A stretch of DNA of 64,000 nt from Intestinimonas massiliensis (ex Afouda et al. 2020). GTDB lineage: Bacteria > Bacillota > Clostridia > Oscillospirales > Oscillospiraceae. The notes below the pieces were generated by a model that worked only from the letters and a program-made list of their open reading frames with translations, was not told where the DNA came from and did no database searches. The DNA is taken from positions 847,264 to 911,263 of the forward strand of contig NZ_LN869529.1 of assembly GCF_001244995.1 (NCBI RefSeq), written 5' to 3'. The translations under genes were made by a program, and so were the position numbers. Within the stretch, counting starts at the first letter, position 1, and each line of letters begins with the position of its first letter. Of the stretch, positions 16,111 through 25,156 are shown in pieces.

Positions 16111-18077
16111 GAGTGGAGCTGGCGAAGTCCGCCGGTTTCTGCTACGGCGTCCGCCGTGCGGTGGAGCTGGCGGCACAGGCGGCGGAATCGGGCGAGCCCT
16201 GTGTCATGCTGGGGCCCGTCATCCACAACGACCATGTGGTGAGCTGGCTGGCGAAAAAGGGCGTGTCCTGTGTGGGAAGCGTGGATGAGGTCCCGGAAGG
16301 CAGTTCGGTCATCCTGCGCTCCCACGGAGAGCCCCGCCGGGTGCATGAGGCGCTGAAGGCTAAGGGCGCCAAAGTCATTGACGCGGCCTGCCCCAACGTC
16401 ACCAAGATCCACCGGCTGGTGGAAAAAGCCGAGCAGGAGGGGCGTCAGCCCGTGATCATCGGCACGCCCGATCATCCGGAGGTGGTGGCCATCGCCGGCT
16501 GGTGCAGGCGCCCGGTGGTGCTGGCTGGCGCGGAGGAATGGGAGATTTGGCTGTCGGAACATCCAGAATATCGGGAAAAACCCTTGACACTGGTCTCGCA
16601 GACCACCTCCACCCGCGTAATTTGGGAATCAAGTATAGAAAAAACAAAAAAACTATGTACAAACGCAGAAATTTTTGATACAATATGTAGCGCTACGTGT
16701 ACGCGGCAAACGGAGGCCCAGGCGTTGGCCGCCCGTTCCGATGCCATGATTGTCATCGGAGACCGGCGAAGCTCCAACACCAAACGGCTGGCGGAACTGT
16801 GCCGCGCCCTCTGTCCCCGGGTGGTCGCCGTCGAGGGGGCGGAGGAGCTGGAACCGTCCTCGTTCCGGGGACTGGCTTCTGTAGGAGTCACTGCGGGCGC
16901 TTCCACGCCCGGGTGGATTATAAAGGAGGTCTATGACAAAATGAGCGACGAAATCATGGAGATCGAAGAATCCTTCGCTGATCTGCTGGAGAAATCGATC
17001 AAGACTTTAAATACAGGGGAGAAGGTAACGGGCATCGTCACGGAAATCACGCCCACGGAGATCTACGTGGATCTGGGCACCAAGCACGCCGGATACATAC
17101 CCGTATCCGAGCTGTCCGACGACCCCACCGTCAAGGTGGAGGACATCGTGAAGGTGGGCGACGAGATTGAAACCTACGTCATGCGCGTCAACGACGCGGA
17201 GGGCGTTGTCACCCTGTCCAAGAAGCGCCTGGATACCGTCAAGAGCTGGGATGACATCGAGGCCGCCTGCGAGAATCACACCCCTGTCGAGGGCGTGGTG
17301 ACCAAGGACAACAAGGGCGGCGTAGAGGCCTCCGTGCGGGGCGTGCGCGTGTTCATTCCCGCTTCCCAGACCGGCCTGCCCCGTGACGCCGACATGAGCG
17401 AGCTGGTGAAGCAGAAGGTCCGTATGCGTATCACCGAGGTCAACCGTGCCCGCCGTCGGGTGGTGGGTTCCATCCGCGCCGTGGCCCAGGAGGAGCGCGC
17501 CGCCAAGGCCGCCAAGGTCTGGGAGGAGATCGAGGAGGGCAAGCGCTATACCGGCGTGGTGAAGTCTCTGACCTCTTACGGCGCCTTTGTGGACATCGGC
17601 GGCGTGGACGGCATGGTCCACATTTCCGAGCTGTCCTGGTCTCGCATCAAGCACCCCTCCGAGGTGGTGAAGGTGGGCGATACCGTGGAGGTGTATGTCA
17701 TTTCCTTCGATCCCGAGAAGAAGAAAATCTCTCTGGGCATGAAGGACCGCACGGAGGACCCCTGGTCCAAGTTCATCAACACCTACAGCATCGGCAGCAC
17801 CGCCAATGTCAAGGTGGTCAAGCTCATGACCTTCGGCGCCTTTGCTGAGATCGTCCCCGGTGTGGACGGCCTGATCCACATCTCCCAGATCGCGGACCAC
17901 CGCATCGACAAGCCCGGCGACGTGCTGAGCGAGGGTCAGATGGTGGACGTGCGCATTACCGACATCGACATGGACAACAAGAAGGTGTCTCTGTCCATCC
18001 GCGCTCTGCTGGAGGATGCCCGCAACCAGCCCGGTGAGGCGGACGAAGTGGTCGCTTCTTCTGAGGCGGAGGAGTAA
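16107..18077 (+). CDS. ispH: Bifunctional IspH (HMBPP reductase) - ribosomal protein S1 fusion
   Basis: Residues 1 to about 278 are IspH, the [4Fe-4S] enzyme that makes IPP and DMAPP in the last step of the MEP pathway. Cluster ligands are C12 (GFCYGV), C95 (AACPNV) and C194 (TICSAT). Residues 279-656 are a four-domain S1 protein, with S1 repeats near 299, 385, 473 and 560 (for example GAFVDIGGVDGMVHISEL). The fusion is known in Clostridia. The ATG at 16107 overlaps the plsC stop. An AAAGGAGG (16922-16929) before an in-frame ATG at 16941 (residue 279) could start a free S1 protein. The region 16630-16690 is strikingly AT-rich for this genome. Confidence 0.95.
   Translation: MRVELAKSAGFCYGVRRAVELAAQAAESGEPCVMLGPVIHNDHVVSWLAKKGVSCVGSVDEVPEGSSVILRSHGEPRRVHEALKAKGAKVIDAACPNVTKIHRLVEKAEQEGRQPVIIGTPDHPEVVAIAGWCRRPVVLAGAEEWEIWLSEHPEYREKPLTLVSQTTSTRVIWESSIEKTKKLCTNAEIFDTICSATCTRQTEAQALAARSDAMIVIGDRRSSNTKRLAELCRALCPRVVAVEGAEELEPSSFRGLASVGVTAGASTPGWIIKEVYDKMSDEIMEIEESFADLLEKSIKTLNTGEKVTGIVTEITPTEIYVDLGTKHAGYIPVSELSDDPTVKVEDIVKVGDEIETYVMRVNDAEGVVTLSKKRLDTVKSWDDIEAACENHTPVEGVVTKDNKGGVEASVRGVRVFIPASQTGLPRDADMSELVKQKVRMRITEVNRARRRVVGSIRAVAQEERAAKAAKVWEEIEEGKRYTGVVKSLTSYGAFVDIGGVDGMVHISELSWSRIKHPSEVVKVGDTVEVYVISFDPEKKKISLGMKDRTEDPWSKFINTYSIGSTANVKVVKLMTFGAFAEIVPGVDGLIHISQIADHRIDKPGDVLSEGQMVDVRITDIDMDNKKVSLSIRALLEDARNQPGEADEVVASSEAEE
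16656..16684 (+). promoter_or_regulatory. Possible internal promoter inside ispH
   Basis: TGTACA (16656-16661) and TACAAT (16679-16684) stand 17 bp apart in an AT-rich island within the ispH coding part, about 257 bp upstream of the in-frame ATG that would start a free S1 protein. It may only reflect local codon choice. Confidence 0.35.
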
Positions 18078-18097
18078 ATCCATCCTGTTCCAATGAA

Positions 18098-18133
18098 AAA
18101 ACACCCCGTTTCCAGTTGGAAACGGGGTGTTTT
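18098..18133 (+). terminator. Intrinsic terminator after ispH-S1
   Basis: A perfect 16-bp stem (18098-18113 with 18118-18133, loop AGTT) ends in a T-run and is followed by further T-rich sequence. It closes the cmk-plsC-ispH unit. Confidence 0.93.
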
Positions 18134-18168
18134 ACTGCTTTTTTACAGAGTTTATTCCAGAAAGGCCC

Positions 18169-18197
18169 TTGCAAACCATGATCGAAAGGTTTATAAT
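18169..18197 (+). promoter_or_regulatory. Sigma-A promoter of carD
   Basis: TTGCAA (18169-18174) and a perfect TATAAT (18192-18197) are 17 bp apart. The transcript would carry a leader of about 50 nt before carD. Confidence 0.85.
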
Positions 18198-18254
18198 AAA
18201 CTCATTCATAAGATTTGTCAAGAGTTATTTTTCGGTTTTTGTGGAGGTGGATTC

Positions 18255-18734
18255 ATGTTTCAGGTAGGGGATAAAATTGTTCATCCGATGCATGGTGCCG
18301 GTGTCGTAGACAGCATCGTAAGCAAAAAGGTGAACGGCGTGGTACGGGAATACTATCTGCTCAAAATTCCCGTCGGTGGGATGCTGGTCATGATCCCCAC
18401 CACGAACAGCGAAGAGATTGGCGTGCGACCGGTGGTGAACAGCGCCGAGGCTGACCGTATCATTGCCTCTATCCCCGACATTGAAGTGGATATGACCGCC
18501 AACTGGAATCGGCGCTACCGGGAAAATATGCTGCGTCTGAAAAGCGGCGACCTGACCGAGGTGGCCCGCGTGGTAAAGGGGCTGGCTCTGCGGGATACGG
18601 ACCGCGGCCTCTCCACCGGGGAGCGGAAGATGCTCCACTCCGCCAAGCAGATCCTCATCTCCGAGTTGGTTCTTTCCCAAAACACCAGCTATGAAGATGT
18701 GGAAGCCCGCATAAATACGGCACTTGCGCAATAA
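18255..18734 (+). CDS. carD: CarD family transcriptional regulator (CdnL-like)
   Basis: CarD/CdnL proteins bind RNA polymerase beta through an N-terminal Tudor-like domain and stabilise open promoter complexes. The 159 residues begin with the RNAP-interaction domain (FQVGDKIVHPMHGAGVVDSI), followed by a helical DNA-binding part with LALRDTDRGLSTGERKML. The ATG at 18255 follows GTGGAGGTGG; longer readings would start inside the preceding terminator. It has its own promoter and terminator. Confidence 0.93.
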   Translation: MFQVGDKIVHPMHGAGVVDSIVSKKVNGVVREYYLLKIPVGGMLVMIPTTNSEEIGVRPVVNSAEADRIIASIPDIEVDMTANWNRRYRENMLRLKSGDLTEVARVVKGLALRDTDRGLSTGERKMLHSAKQILISELVLSQNTSYEDVEARINTALAQ

Positions 18735-18753
18735 GCTGTTTTCGAGTACACTG

Positions 18754-18779
18754 AAAAGGAGCCGTCAGGCTCCTTTTTT
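18754..18779 (+). terminator. Intrinsic terminator after carD
   Basis: AAAAGGAGCC (18754-18763) pairs with GGCTCCTTTT (18768-18777) across GTCA, with a T6 run at 18774-18779. Confidence 0.9.
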
Positions 18780-18806
18780 GCCAAGCAGGAAGGAAGTGTA
18801 TGGCAG

Positions 18807-19541
18807 ATGCCGCCGCTGTTTGAACGACTGCGCCGAAAAAAGCACGCCGGGCCCCGGTGCTCCATGGTGGTCCCCGCCGCCGGTTCCTCTGCACGGATGG
18901 AGGGGATGGATAAGATCCTGCTGCCTCTGGGGGACGTGCCCATTCTCATCCGCACGCTGCAAGCCTTGGAGAACTGTCCGCTGGTCCAGGAGATCATCGT
19001 GGTGACCCGGCAGGATCTGATTGTCCCCGCCGGCCAGCTCTGCAAGGATTTTGATTTACAGAAGGTGCGGAAGCTGGTGGTGGGCGGAGCCACCCGCACC
19101 CAGTCGGTGCTGGCGGGCGTCCGGGAGACCGACCCGGCAGCCGATGTCATCGGCGTCCACGACGGAGCCAGGCCCTTTGTCACTCCGGAGGTGCTGGAGC
19201 AGGTCATCCTGCGGGCCGCCGAGTGCGGGGCCGCCGCGCCGGCCGTTCCGGTCCACGACACCATCAAGCGGGCCGCAGGCGGTCTGGTGGAGGAGACGCT
19301 GAACCGGGAAGAGCTGTTCGCGGTACAGACGCCGCAGGTATTTGAGCCCTCCCTGATCAAGGCGGCGCTGCAAAAGGCGGCGGAGGAAGGCGCCACACTG
19401 ACAGACGACTGCGCGGCCGTAGAGCGGCTGGGCATGACGGTCTGCCTGACCCGGGGCTCCGATGAGAACATCAAGATCACCACCCCGGCCGACCTGAATC
19501 TGGGGCTGGGCATCCTGAACGGAAGGGGAGAGCTGGTATGA
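18807..19541 (+). CDS. ispD: 2-C-methyl-D-erythritol 4-phosphate cytidylyltransferase
   Basis: IspD joins MEP to CTP, the third step of the MEP isoprenoid pathway. The 244 residues carry [16 protein letters not shown] (nucleotide-binding loop), GGATRTQSV and VHDGARPFV. About 18 extra N-terminal residues precede the domain. Shine-Dalgarno-like AGGAAG lies about 10 nt before the ATG; the ATG at 18800 is out of frame. It overlaps ispF by four bases, and the two act at nearby steps. Confidence 0.96.
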   Translation: MPPLFERLRRKKHAGPRCSMVVPAAGSSARMEGMDKILLPLGDVPILIRTLQALENCPLVQEIIVVTRQDLIVPAGQLCKDFDLQKVRKLVVGGATRTQSVLAGVRETDPAADVIGVHDGARPFVTPEVLEQVILRAAECGAAAPAVPVHDTIKRAAGGLVEETLNREELFAVQTPQVFEPSLIKAALQKAAEEGATLTDDCAAVERLGMTVCLTRGSDENIKITTPADLNLGLGILNGRGELV

Positions 19542-20026
19542 GCGGATTCCGCATCGGCCACGGCTACGACGTGCACCGCCTCACGGCAGGGCGAAAGCTG
19601 ATCCTGGGCGGGGTGGACGTGCCCTTTGAGCGGGGACTGCTGGGACACTCCGACGCCGACGTGCTTACCCACGCGGTAATGGACGCCCTGCTGGGCGCCG
19701 CCGGGCTGGGAGACATCGGCAAGCTATTTCCCGACCGCGACCCGGCCTATCGGGGTATTTCCAGCCTGCTGCTGCTGGACCGGGTGGTCCTGCGGCTGGC
19801 GGAGAGCGGCTGGCAGGTGGGAAATGTAGACGCCACCGTGGTTGCCCAAGCCCCCAAGCTGGCCTCCCACATCCCGCTGATGCGGCAGAACCTGGCGCGG
19901 CATATGGGGGTCCCGGCGGAACGGGTCAATGTGAAGGCCACCACAGAGGAGGGGTTGGGCTTCACGGGGCGTGGGGACGGCATTGCCGCTCACGCGGTGG
20001 CCCTGCTGGAGACGCTGGAGCGGTAG
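19538..20026 (+). CDS. ispF: 2-C-methyl-D-erythritol 2,4-cyclodiphosphate synthase
   Basis: IspF is the trimeric zinc enzyme that cyclises CDP-ME 2-phosphate. The 162 residues contain [10 protein letters not shown] (metal ligands Asp and His), [26 protein letters not shown] and [12 protein letters not shown]. With ispD and ispH in this window it covers three MEP-pathway steps. A terminator follows. Confidence 0.97.
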   Translation: MSGFRIGHGYDVHRLTAGRKLILGGVDVPFERGLLGHSDADVLTHAVMDALLGAAGLGDIGKLFPDRDPAYRGISSLLLLDRVVLRLAESGWQVGNVDATVVAQAPKLASHIPLMRQNLARHMGVPAERVNVKATTEEGLGFTGRGDGIAAHAVALLETLER

Positions 20027-20032
20027 CGCAGG

Positions 20033-20071
20033 AAAAAGCCCTCTCGGCCAAGGAGCCGGAAGGGCTTTTTT
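20033..20071 (+). terminator. Intrinsic terminator after ispF
   Basis: AAAAAGCCCT pairs with AGGGCTTTTT, with an inner CGGC/GCCG stem, and ends in T6 (20066-20071). Confidence 0.88.
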
Positions 20072-20119
20072 GTCCCCTGTGCCAGTCCTGCGGCATACAC
20101 TGGGCAAGAGAGGAGTGTC

Positions 20120-20380
20120 ATGCCAATGGTCTATTATCTCATCGTCTGCCGTTCCCTGACCTATGCCCAGCGGACGGCCTCCGTTCTGGAGCGGGCGGGC
20201 ATCACCGCGCGCATTCTCCGCTCTCCCAAAAGTATCGCGGGCGAAGGCTGCAGCCACGCGGTGAAGGTGTCCGAGCGCCGTCTATCCGACGCGTTGGTGC
20301 TCCTCAACCGCGCCTACCTGCCCCCCAAGCGAATCTATATGACGGAAGCAGACGGAAGCTACCGGGAGGTGGATCTATGA
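20120..20380 (+). CDS. DUF3343 protein, putative Se/S carrier-like
   Basis: An 86-residue protein of the DUF3343 family, proposed to act as a selenium or sulfur carrier. A Cys in IAGEGCSHAVKV is the expected carrier residue. GAGGAG precedes the ATG at 20120. It overlaps by four bases with the class V cysteine desulfurase gene that follows, which would be the natural donor of persulfide or selenide. No selD or SelA-type gene is in the window, so the cargo is unproven. Confidence 0.75.
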   Translation: MPMVYYLIVCRSLTYAQRTASVLERAGITARILRSPKSIAGEGCSHAVKVSERRLSDALVLLNRAYLPPKRIYMTEADGSYREVDL

Positions 20381-21498
20381 TCTACCTGGACGCCGCCGCT
20401 ACCACGCTGCAAAAACCGACCGCCGTGGCCAGTGCTAGCGCCTATGCGGTCAACCACATGGCCACGCCCGGACGGGGCGGACACCAACCTGCCATGCTGG
20501 CCGCGGAGACTGCCTTCGCCTGCCGCCAGGCGGCGGCGGAGCTGTTTCACGTGGGGGAGCCCGACAATGTGGTACTGACCTTCAACGCCACCCATGGGCT
20601 CAACATCGCCATTCAGTCCCTGGTCAAGCCGGGGGACACCGTGCTGATTTCCGGCTACGAGCACAACGCCGTCACGCGGCCTCTGGCCGCAATCCCAAAC
20701 GTCAAGGTGAAGGTGGCCGCCTCGCCCCTGTTTCAGCCGGAGACCATCCTGTACCAGTTCCAGCGGCTGCTGACCCCGGAGGTCTCCGCAGTCGTATGCA
20801 ACCATGTCTCCAACGTCTTTGGCTATGTGCTGCCGGTGGCTGAGATCTCCGCCCTGTGCGCCAGAAGGGGCGTACCTCTGATTCTGGATGCCTCCCAGTC
20901 CGCCGGCTGCCTACCGGTGCACCTGGATGAGCTGGGGGCGGCTTTCATCGCCATGCCCGGCCATAAGGGCCTTTACGGACCGCAGGGGACCGGGCTGCTG
21001 CTGTGCAATCACGAGACCGCCCCCATTCTGCGGGGCGGAACAGGTTCGGTGTCCATCCGGCAGGATATGCCGGATTTTCTGCCCGACCGGCTGGAGGCGG
21101 GGACCCAGAACATCGCCGGTGTGGCCGGACTGCTGGAGGGCCTGCGGTTCGTACGCAGCCAGGGGGAGGAGAAGATCCTGGATCACGAGCGCAGGCTGGC
21201 CGCCCGAGCGGCGGAGCAGCTCTCTGCTCTGCCGGGGGTTCGGGTCTATGCCGCCCGGGGCCTGTTCTGCCAGTCGGGCGTCCTCTCCTTCCAGATGGAA
21301 GGGATGGACTGCGAGGAGGTGGGGGAGACCCTGGGCGGCATGGGGATTGCCGTCCGGGCAGGACTCCACTGCGCCCCGCTGGCGCACCGCTCTGCCGGGA
21401 CCCTCAAGGCGGGGACCGTGCGGGCCAGCTTCTCCGCCTTCAACCACGGCAAAGAGGCCGACCAGCTCGCGGCGGCTGTGGCGCGGCTTGGAAAATAG
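20377..21498 (+). CDS. Cysteine desulfurase family PLP enzyme (class V aminotransferase)
   Basis: A 373-residue fold-type I PLP enzyme. The cofactor Lys lies in AMPGHKGLYGPQGTG (near residue 197), and EHNAVTRPL and DASQSAG are family motifs. The C-terminal RAGLHCAPLAHRSAGT contains the Cys expected for a desulfurase. It would release sulfur or selenium from cysteine or selenocysteine and pass it to a carrier, probably the overlapping DUF3343 protein. Whether it is a true desulfurase or a selenocysteine lyase is not decidable here. Confidence 0.85.
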   Translation: MIYLDAAATTLQKPTAVASASAYAVNHMATPGRGGHQPAMLAAETAFACRQAAAELFHVGEPDNVVLTFNATHGLNIAIQSLVKPGDTVLISGYEHNAVTRPLAAIPNVKVKVAASPLFQPETILYQFQRLLTPEVSAVVCNHVSNVFGYVLPVAEISALCARRGVPLILDASQSAGCLPVHLDELGAAFIAMPGHKGLYGPQGTGLLLCNHETAPILRGGTGSVSIRQDMPDFLPDRLEAGTQNIAGVAGLLEGLRFVRSQGEEKILDHERRLAARAAEQLSALPGVRVYAARGLFCQSGVLSFQMEGMDCEEVGETLGGMGIAVRAGLHCAPLAHRSAGTLKAGTVRASFSAFNHGKEADQLAAAVARLGK

Positions 21499-21599
21499 CA
21501 GTCCCATCGTCAGGCGCACGGCGCTCCGCCGTGCGCCTTCGCGCGTCCATTTTCTCCTGTTCTCTTCGGAATTTAAGGGAAAATTAATGGGGCGCCGTA

Positions 21600-21628
21600 T
21601 TGCCATTTCCCACTGAATCAAGTATAAT
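21600..21628 (+). promoter_or_regulatory. Sigma-A promoter of the cdaA operon
   Basis: TTGCCA (21600-21605) and TATAAT (21623-21628) are 17 bp apart. Transcription would begin near 21635, giving a leader of about 85 nt. The leader holds a small GCGCCG/CGGCGC hairpin (21678-21692). Confidence 0.85.
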
Positions 21629-21719
21629 AATTCAAATGGAGGACAGCTTTTTGTGGCTGGCTCCAGGAACAGCTAAAGCGCCGTCCCGGCGCATTCGGTT
21701 TTTGTGGGAGACTTTGGAA

Positions 21720-22610
21720 ATGGACACGTTCTTTGCAGCGGCGGGTCAACTGTTCGTGAACATCCGGAACCAGATCCAGATGATCACCATCAGCGATATC
21801 ATCGACATCGCCATCATCGCCTATATCGCCTACCGGATGCTGCTGCTGGTGCGGCACAGCCGGGGCGCTCAGGTGGCCAAGGCAATCGTATTGCTGCTGG
21901 CCGCCCTTGTCCTGTCCAATGCTTTCCGGCTGAACGTCGTCAATTTCATTTTGAGCAAGACGGTGGAGCTGGGTCTGTTGGCCCTGGTGGTGGTATTCCA
22001 GCCGGAGATCCGCCGTTTTCTCGAGCAGGTGGGCAGTAGCCGGCTGGGGGACATGTTCAGCAAGGAGGAGATCCCCTCCGAGATTGAGGATGCCATTGGC
22101 CAGACCGTGGCGGCCTATACCGCTCTTTCCCGGGACAAGGTGGGCGCGCTCATGGTCTTTGAGCGTAAAACCCCTCTGGATGACATCATCAAGACCGGCA
22201 CGGTGCTGGACTGCAGCGTCTCCTCAGAGCTGCTGAAAAACCTTTTCTGGAACAAAGCGCCGCTCCACGACGGAGCGGTAATCGTGCGCAACGGTCGTAT
22301 CGTCGGCGCCGGCTGTGTGCTCCCCCTGTCCGGGAACACCAATTTGTCCAAGGACCTGGGAATGCGCCACCGGGCGGGGATCGGCATGAGCGAGAACTCC
22401 GACGCGGTGGTGGCCATCGTCTCAGAGGAGACCGGCTCCATCTCCGTGGCGGTCAACGGGATGCTCAAGCGGCATTTGGCGCCCGAGACGCTGGAGCGCC
22501 TGATGGAAAACGAGCTGATGCCCGAGCAGGAACCGGCCAAGCCCTCGGTACTGGCCAATCTATTCAAGTCGAAAAAAGGTGAAAGTGACGATGGGGAAAC
22601 GAATCACTGA
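21720..22610 (+). CDS. cdaA: Diadenylate cyclase CdaA
   Basis: CdaA makes c-di-AMP from two ATP at the membrane, controlling potassium and wall homeostasis. The 296 residues have an N-terminal membrane part (about 20-85) and a DAC domain with LHDGAVIVRNGRIVGAGC (DGA motif) and RHRAGIG (RHR motif). The ATG at 21720 has GGGAG 9 nt upstream and gives the usual N-terminus. An in-frame ATG at 21636 would lie right at the predicted transcription start and lacks a Shine-Dalgarno. The gene overlaps the YbbR gene, the classic cdaA-cdaR pair. Confidence 0.96.
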   Translation: MDTFFAAAGQLFVNIRNQIQMITISDIIDIAIIAYIAYRMLLLVRHSRGAQVAKAIVLLLAALVLSNAFRLNVVNFILSKTVELGLLALVVVFQPEIRRFLEQVGSSRLGDMFSKEEIPSEIEDAIGQTVAAYTALSRDKVGALMVFERKTPLDDIIKTGTVLDCSVSSELLKNLFWNKAPLHDGAVIVRNGRIVGAGCVLPLSGNTNLSKDLGMRHRAGIGMSENSDAVVAIVSEETGSISVAVNGMLKRHLAPETLERLMENELMPEQEPAKPSVLANLFKSKKGESDDGETNH

Positions 22611-23847
22611 CAGCAAGGCCTTTAATATCGTCCTCGCCATCCTCATCGCCATCGGGCTGTGGTTTTATGTGACGGTCGAGGTAAACTCCACTACCAGCGC
22701 GACCATCTACAATGTCCCGGTGACCATCGTCAACGAGGACGTCCTGACCAGCCGCGGCCTGATGATCGCACCCTCTTCCGAGCTGGCCGTCGATCTGAAA
22801 GTATACGGCAACCGGAACGCCATCAGCCGTATCAAAAGCGACAAGGACAGCATCACCGTTTCAGTAGATGTGGCGGACGTCCAATCGGCGGGGGAGAAGG
22901 AATTCCAGTGTAAGGTGACCGTGCCCTACACGGCCACCGGCGGCTCCGTCGCAGTCCAGGACCAGGAGAGCTACACCGTCCAGCTCCTGATCGAACGGAT
23001 GATGAACAAACAGGTGGAGGTCAGGGGCAACTTTACCGGCACGGTGGCGGAGGGCTTCCGCGTCGGGGACTTCATCATCACCCCATCCACCGTGGAGATC
23101 AAGGGTCCGGAAGAGCTGATCAAGAATGTGGATCACGCCCAAGTCACCGTTTCCCGCCAGGACCTGTCTGAAACCTATACCGGCGAGCTGAGCATTACCT
23201 TCATTGATGCCGAGGGCAGCGAGGTGGACGGCTCCGATATCGTCACAGACGCGGAGTCGGCCAGCGTGGTTCTGCCCGTCTATATGACCCTGGACCTGCC
23301 TCTGGACGTTCGATTTGTCTATGGAGGCGGCGTCACGGCGGACAACTTCAACGACGTGGTGAGCTACGAGCTCTCCCCGGACAGCATTTCCATCTCCGGC
23401 GCGGCCGAGGACATCCAGCCCCTGGAGGGCAGCACCAAGATTGTGGGCGAGATTGATCTGTCTGAGTTGAAGGACACCTATGAGTTCAACCTGGTCCTGG
23501 ACCCGGCGCTGACCAACGACAGCGGTATGACCAAGGTCACCGTCAAGGTGAAGGTCAGCGGACTGGAGACCCGGACGCTGGAGACCAACGACATCGAGAT
23601 CATCAATAAGCCTGCGGGCGTGGATGTGGAAAAGGTCACCCAGTCCCTACAGGTACAGGTGCGCGGCCCGGCGGAGCTGCTGGATTCGGTGGAGGCCTAT
23701 CAGCTCCGGGTGGTGGCAGACCTTCAGGACGCCGCACAGATGCCCGGGCAGTTCAATCAAAAAGTCAAGATCTATCTGGACGGCGACGGCAAGTGCGGCG
23801 TCGTTGGCGAGTATTCCATCGTCATCAAGGTGACGGCGGCATCGTAG
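22591..23847 (+). CDS. cdaR: YbbR-domain protein, CdaA regulatory protein CdaR
   Basis: CdaR is a single-pass membrane protein whose extracytoplasmic YbbR repeats modulate CdaA. The 418 residues have an N-terminal membrane anchor (AFNIVLAILIAIGLWFYVTV) followed by about four YbbR repeats of roughly 80 residues. The ATG at 22591 is preferred over the in-frame GTG at 22579 because AAAGGTG lies about 8 nt upstream; it overlaps the end of cdaA by 20 bases. A glmM gene, common in this operon, is absent downstream. Confidence 0.9.
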   Translation: MGKRITDSKAFNIVLAILIAIGLWFYVTVEVNSTTSATIYNVPVTIVNEDVLTSRGLMIAPSSELAVDLKVYGNRNAISRIKSDKDSITVSVDVADVQSAGEKEFQCKVTVPYTATGGSVAVQDQESYTVQLLIERMMNKQVEVRGNFTGTVAEGFRVGDFIITPSTVEIKGPEELIKNVDHAQVTVSRQDLSETYTGELSITFIDAEGSEVDGSDIVTDAESASVVLPVYMTLDLPLDVRFVYGGGVTADNFNDVVSYELSPDSISISGAAEDIQPLEGSTKIVGEIDLSELKDTYEFNLVLDPALTNDSGMTKVTVKVKVSGLETRTLETNDIEIINKPAGVDVEKVTQSLQVQVRGPAELLDSVEAYQLRVVADLQDAAQMPGQFNQKVKIYLDGDGKCGVVGEYSIVIKVTAAS

Positions 23848-23855
23848 GAGGCACC

Positions 23856-24278
23856 ATGACACAAGTAGCGCAAGTAAAAGAAATTTATTCCAACGGACAG
23901 GCCAGGGTGGCGGTGGTTCGGAAAGGGGCTTGCAGCCACGACTGCTCCAAGTGCGGCGGCTGCACCCCCACGGCGGCTCTTCCCACCGTGATGGCCGATG
24001 CGGATAACCGGGTGGGCGCCCATGTGGGGGACACCGTACTGGTAGAAAGCGACAGCGCCCCGGTCATTGGCCTGGCGGCGATCATGTACCTGCTGCCCAT
24101 GGTCCTGCTGGTGCTCGGTTATGTAATGGGGCAGCTCCTGCACCTGTCCGAACTGGGCTCCATCGGCACGGCCGCCCTGGCCTTTGCTCTGAGCGTCGGC
24201 ATCCTCATTCTGGTGGACCGGCGCCTCAAGCGCAGCCGGTCTATGACCTTCCGCATCATTCAGATCAAAGGGGCCTGA
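23856..24278 (+). CDS. SoxR-reducing system protein RseC family
   Basis: A 140-residue membrane protein with an N-terminal Cys cluster (CSHDCSKCGGC, residues about 27-37) and two membrane segments (GLAAIMYLLPMVLLVLGYV; IGTAALAFALSVGILIL). RseC proteins are linked to Rnf-type electron transfer and, in Proteobacteria, to SoxR reduction. In Clostridia the role is not established. GGAGG precedes the ATG at 23856. It meets the next gene in a one-base overlap. Confidence 0.82.
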   Translation: MTQVAQVKEIYSNGQARVAVVRKGACSHDCSKCGGCTPTAALPTVMADADNRVGAHVGDTVLVESDSAPVIGLAAIMYLLPMVLLVLGYVMGQLLHLSELGSIGTAALAFALSVGILILVDRRLKRSRSMTFRIIQIKGA

Positions 24279-25156
24279 TGTTCGGATATGTACGCCCGCG
24301 GAAGGATGAGTTGAAGGTCCGCGACTGGGAGGCCTATCAGGCGGTCTACTGCGGCCTGTGCCACACCCTGGGGCGGCGGTACGGGCTCCTTCCCCGGATG
24401 TTCCTCAATTATGATTTTGTATTCCTGGTGATGGTGCTGGACGGCGGGAAAGCACCACCGGTCATCCACAGACGACGGTGTATGGCCTGTCCGCTCCGGG
24501 GCAAGCCGTCCTGCCAGGGCGGACAGGCGCTGGAACGCGCGGCGGACGAGAGCGTTATCCTGACCTATTGGAAGCTGCGGGACAGCGTGGCGGACCGCTC
24601 TTTTTGGAAGGGAATTTTCGCACGGCTCCTGTCGCTGCTGCTCCGCCCGTCCTATCGGAAGGCCGCCGCCCGGGTCCCGGACTTTGACCGACAGGTGGTG
24701 GCCTGCTTGGAGGAGCTTCAGGCGCTGGAGCGGGCGGGCTCACCGTCCCTGGACCGGACGGCGGACACCTTTGCACGCATCCTGCAGGGCGCGGCCCCGG
24801 CGGCTGGGCCGCCGGACCGGGACCGGGCGGTGGCGCAGATGCTCTACCATGTGGGCCGCTGGATCTACCTGACGGACGCCTGGGACGATCTGCAGGAGGA
24901 TCGGGAGAGCGGAGCCTACAATCCAGCGGCGGCCCGCTGGCCCGATGGGCCGGAGAACCACGGAGACGAGCTGCGGACCACGCTGCGGCACTCGCTGAAT
25001 TTGGCTGCCTCGGCATACAGCCTGGCGGACTTTGGATGTTGGAGCGATATATTGGCAAATATCCTGTATCTGGGCCTCCCCATGGTGGAGGAGGCGGTCT
25101 TTACCGGACGTTGGAGACGTCTGAAGAATCGATTAGGTGGGAGACACGAGACATGA
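24278..25156 (+). CDS. DUF5685 family protein
   Basis: A 292-residue soluble protein of unknown function. The N-terminus [17 protein letters not shown] ... [13 protein letters not shown] with a CGLCH motif and a second Cys group ([14 protein letters not shown]) suggests metal binding. The C-terminal part contains [13 protein letters not shown], reminiscent of Asp-rich alpha-helical prenyltransferase-like proteins; this is a weak resemblance. It overlaps the J-domain gene by four bases, a pairing often seen in Oscillospiraceae. Confidence 0.7.
   Translation: MFGYVRPRKDELKVRDWEAYQAVYCGLCHTLGRRYGLLPRMFLNYDFVFLVMVLDGGKAPPVIHRRRCMACPLRGKPSCQGGQALERAADESVILTYWKLRDSVADRSFWKGIFARLLSLLLRPSYRKAAARVPDFDRQVVACLEELQALERAGSPSLDRTADTFARILQGAAPAAGPPDRDRAVAQMLYHVGRWIYLTDAWDDLQEDRESGAYNPAAARWPDGPENHGDELRTTLRHSLNLAASAYSLADFGCWSDILANILYLGLPMVEEAVFTGRWRRLKNRLGGRHET

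Noticed and set aside
16585-16590. A perfect TTGACA inside ispH
   Set aside because: No -10 box at 15-19 bp in the GC-rich sequence that follows; the better internal candidate is 16656-16684.
20094-20101. CATACACT upstream of the DUF3343 gene, matching a sigma-E -10 box
   Set aside because: No matching -35 at 13-16 bp and no sporulation gene downstream.
21636-21719. N-terminal extension of CdaA from ATG 21636, almost leaderless
   Set aside because: No Shine-Dalgarno, and the added residues do not resemble CdaA N-termini; ATG 21720 fits the family.
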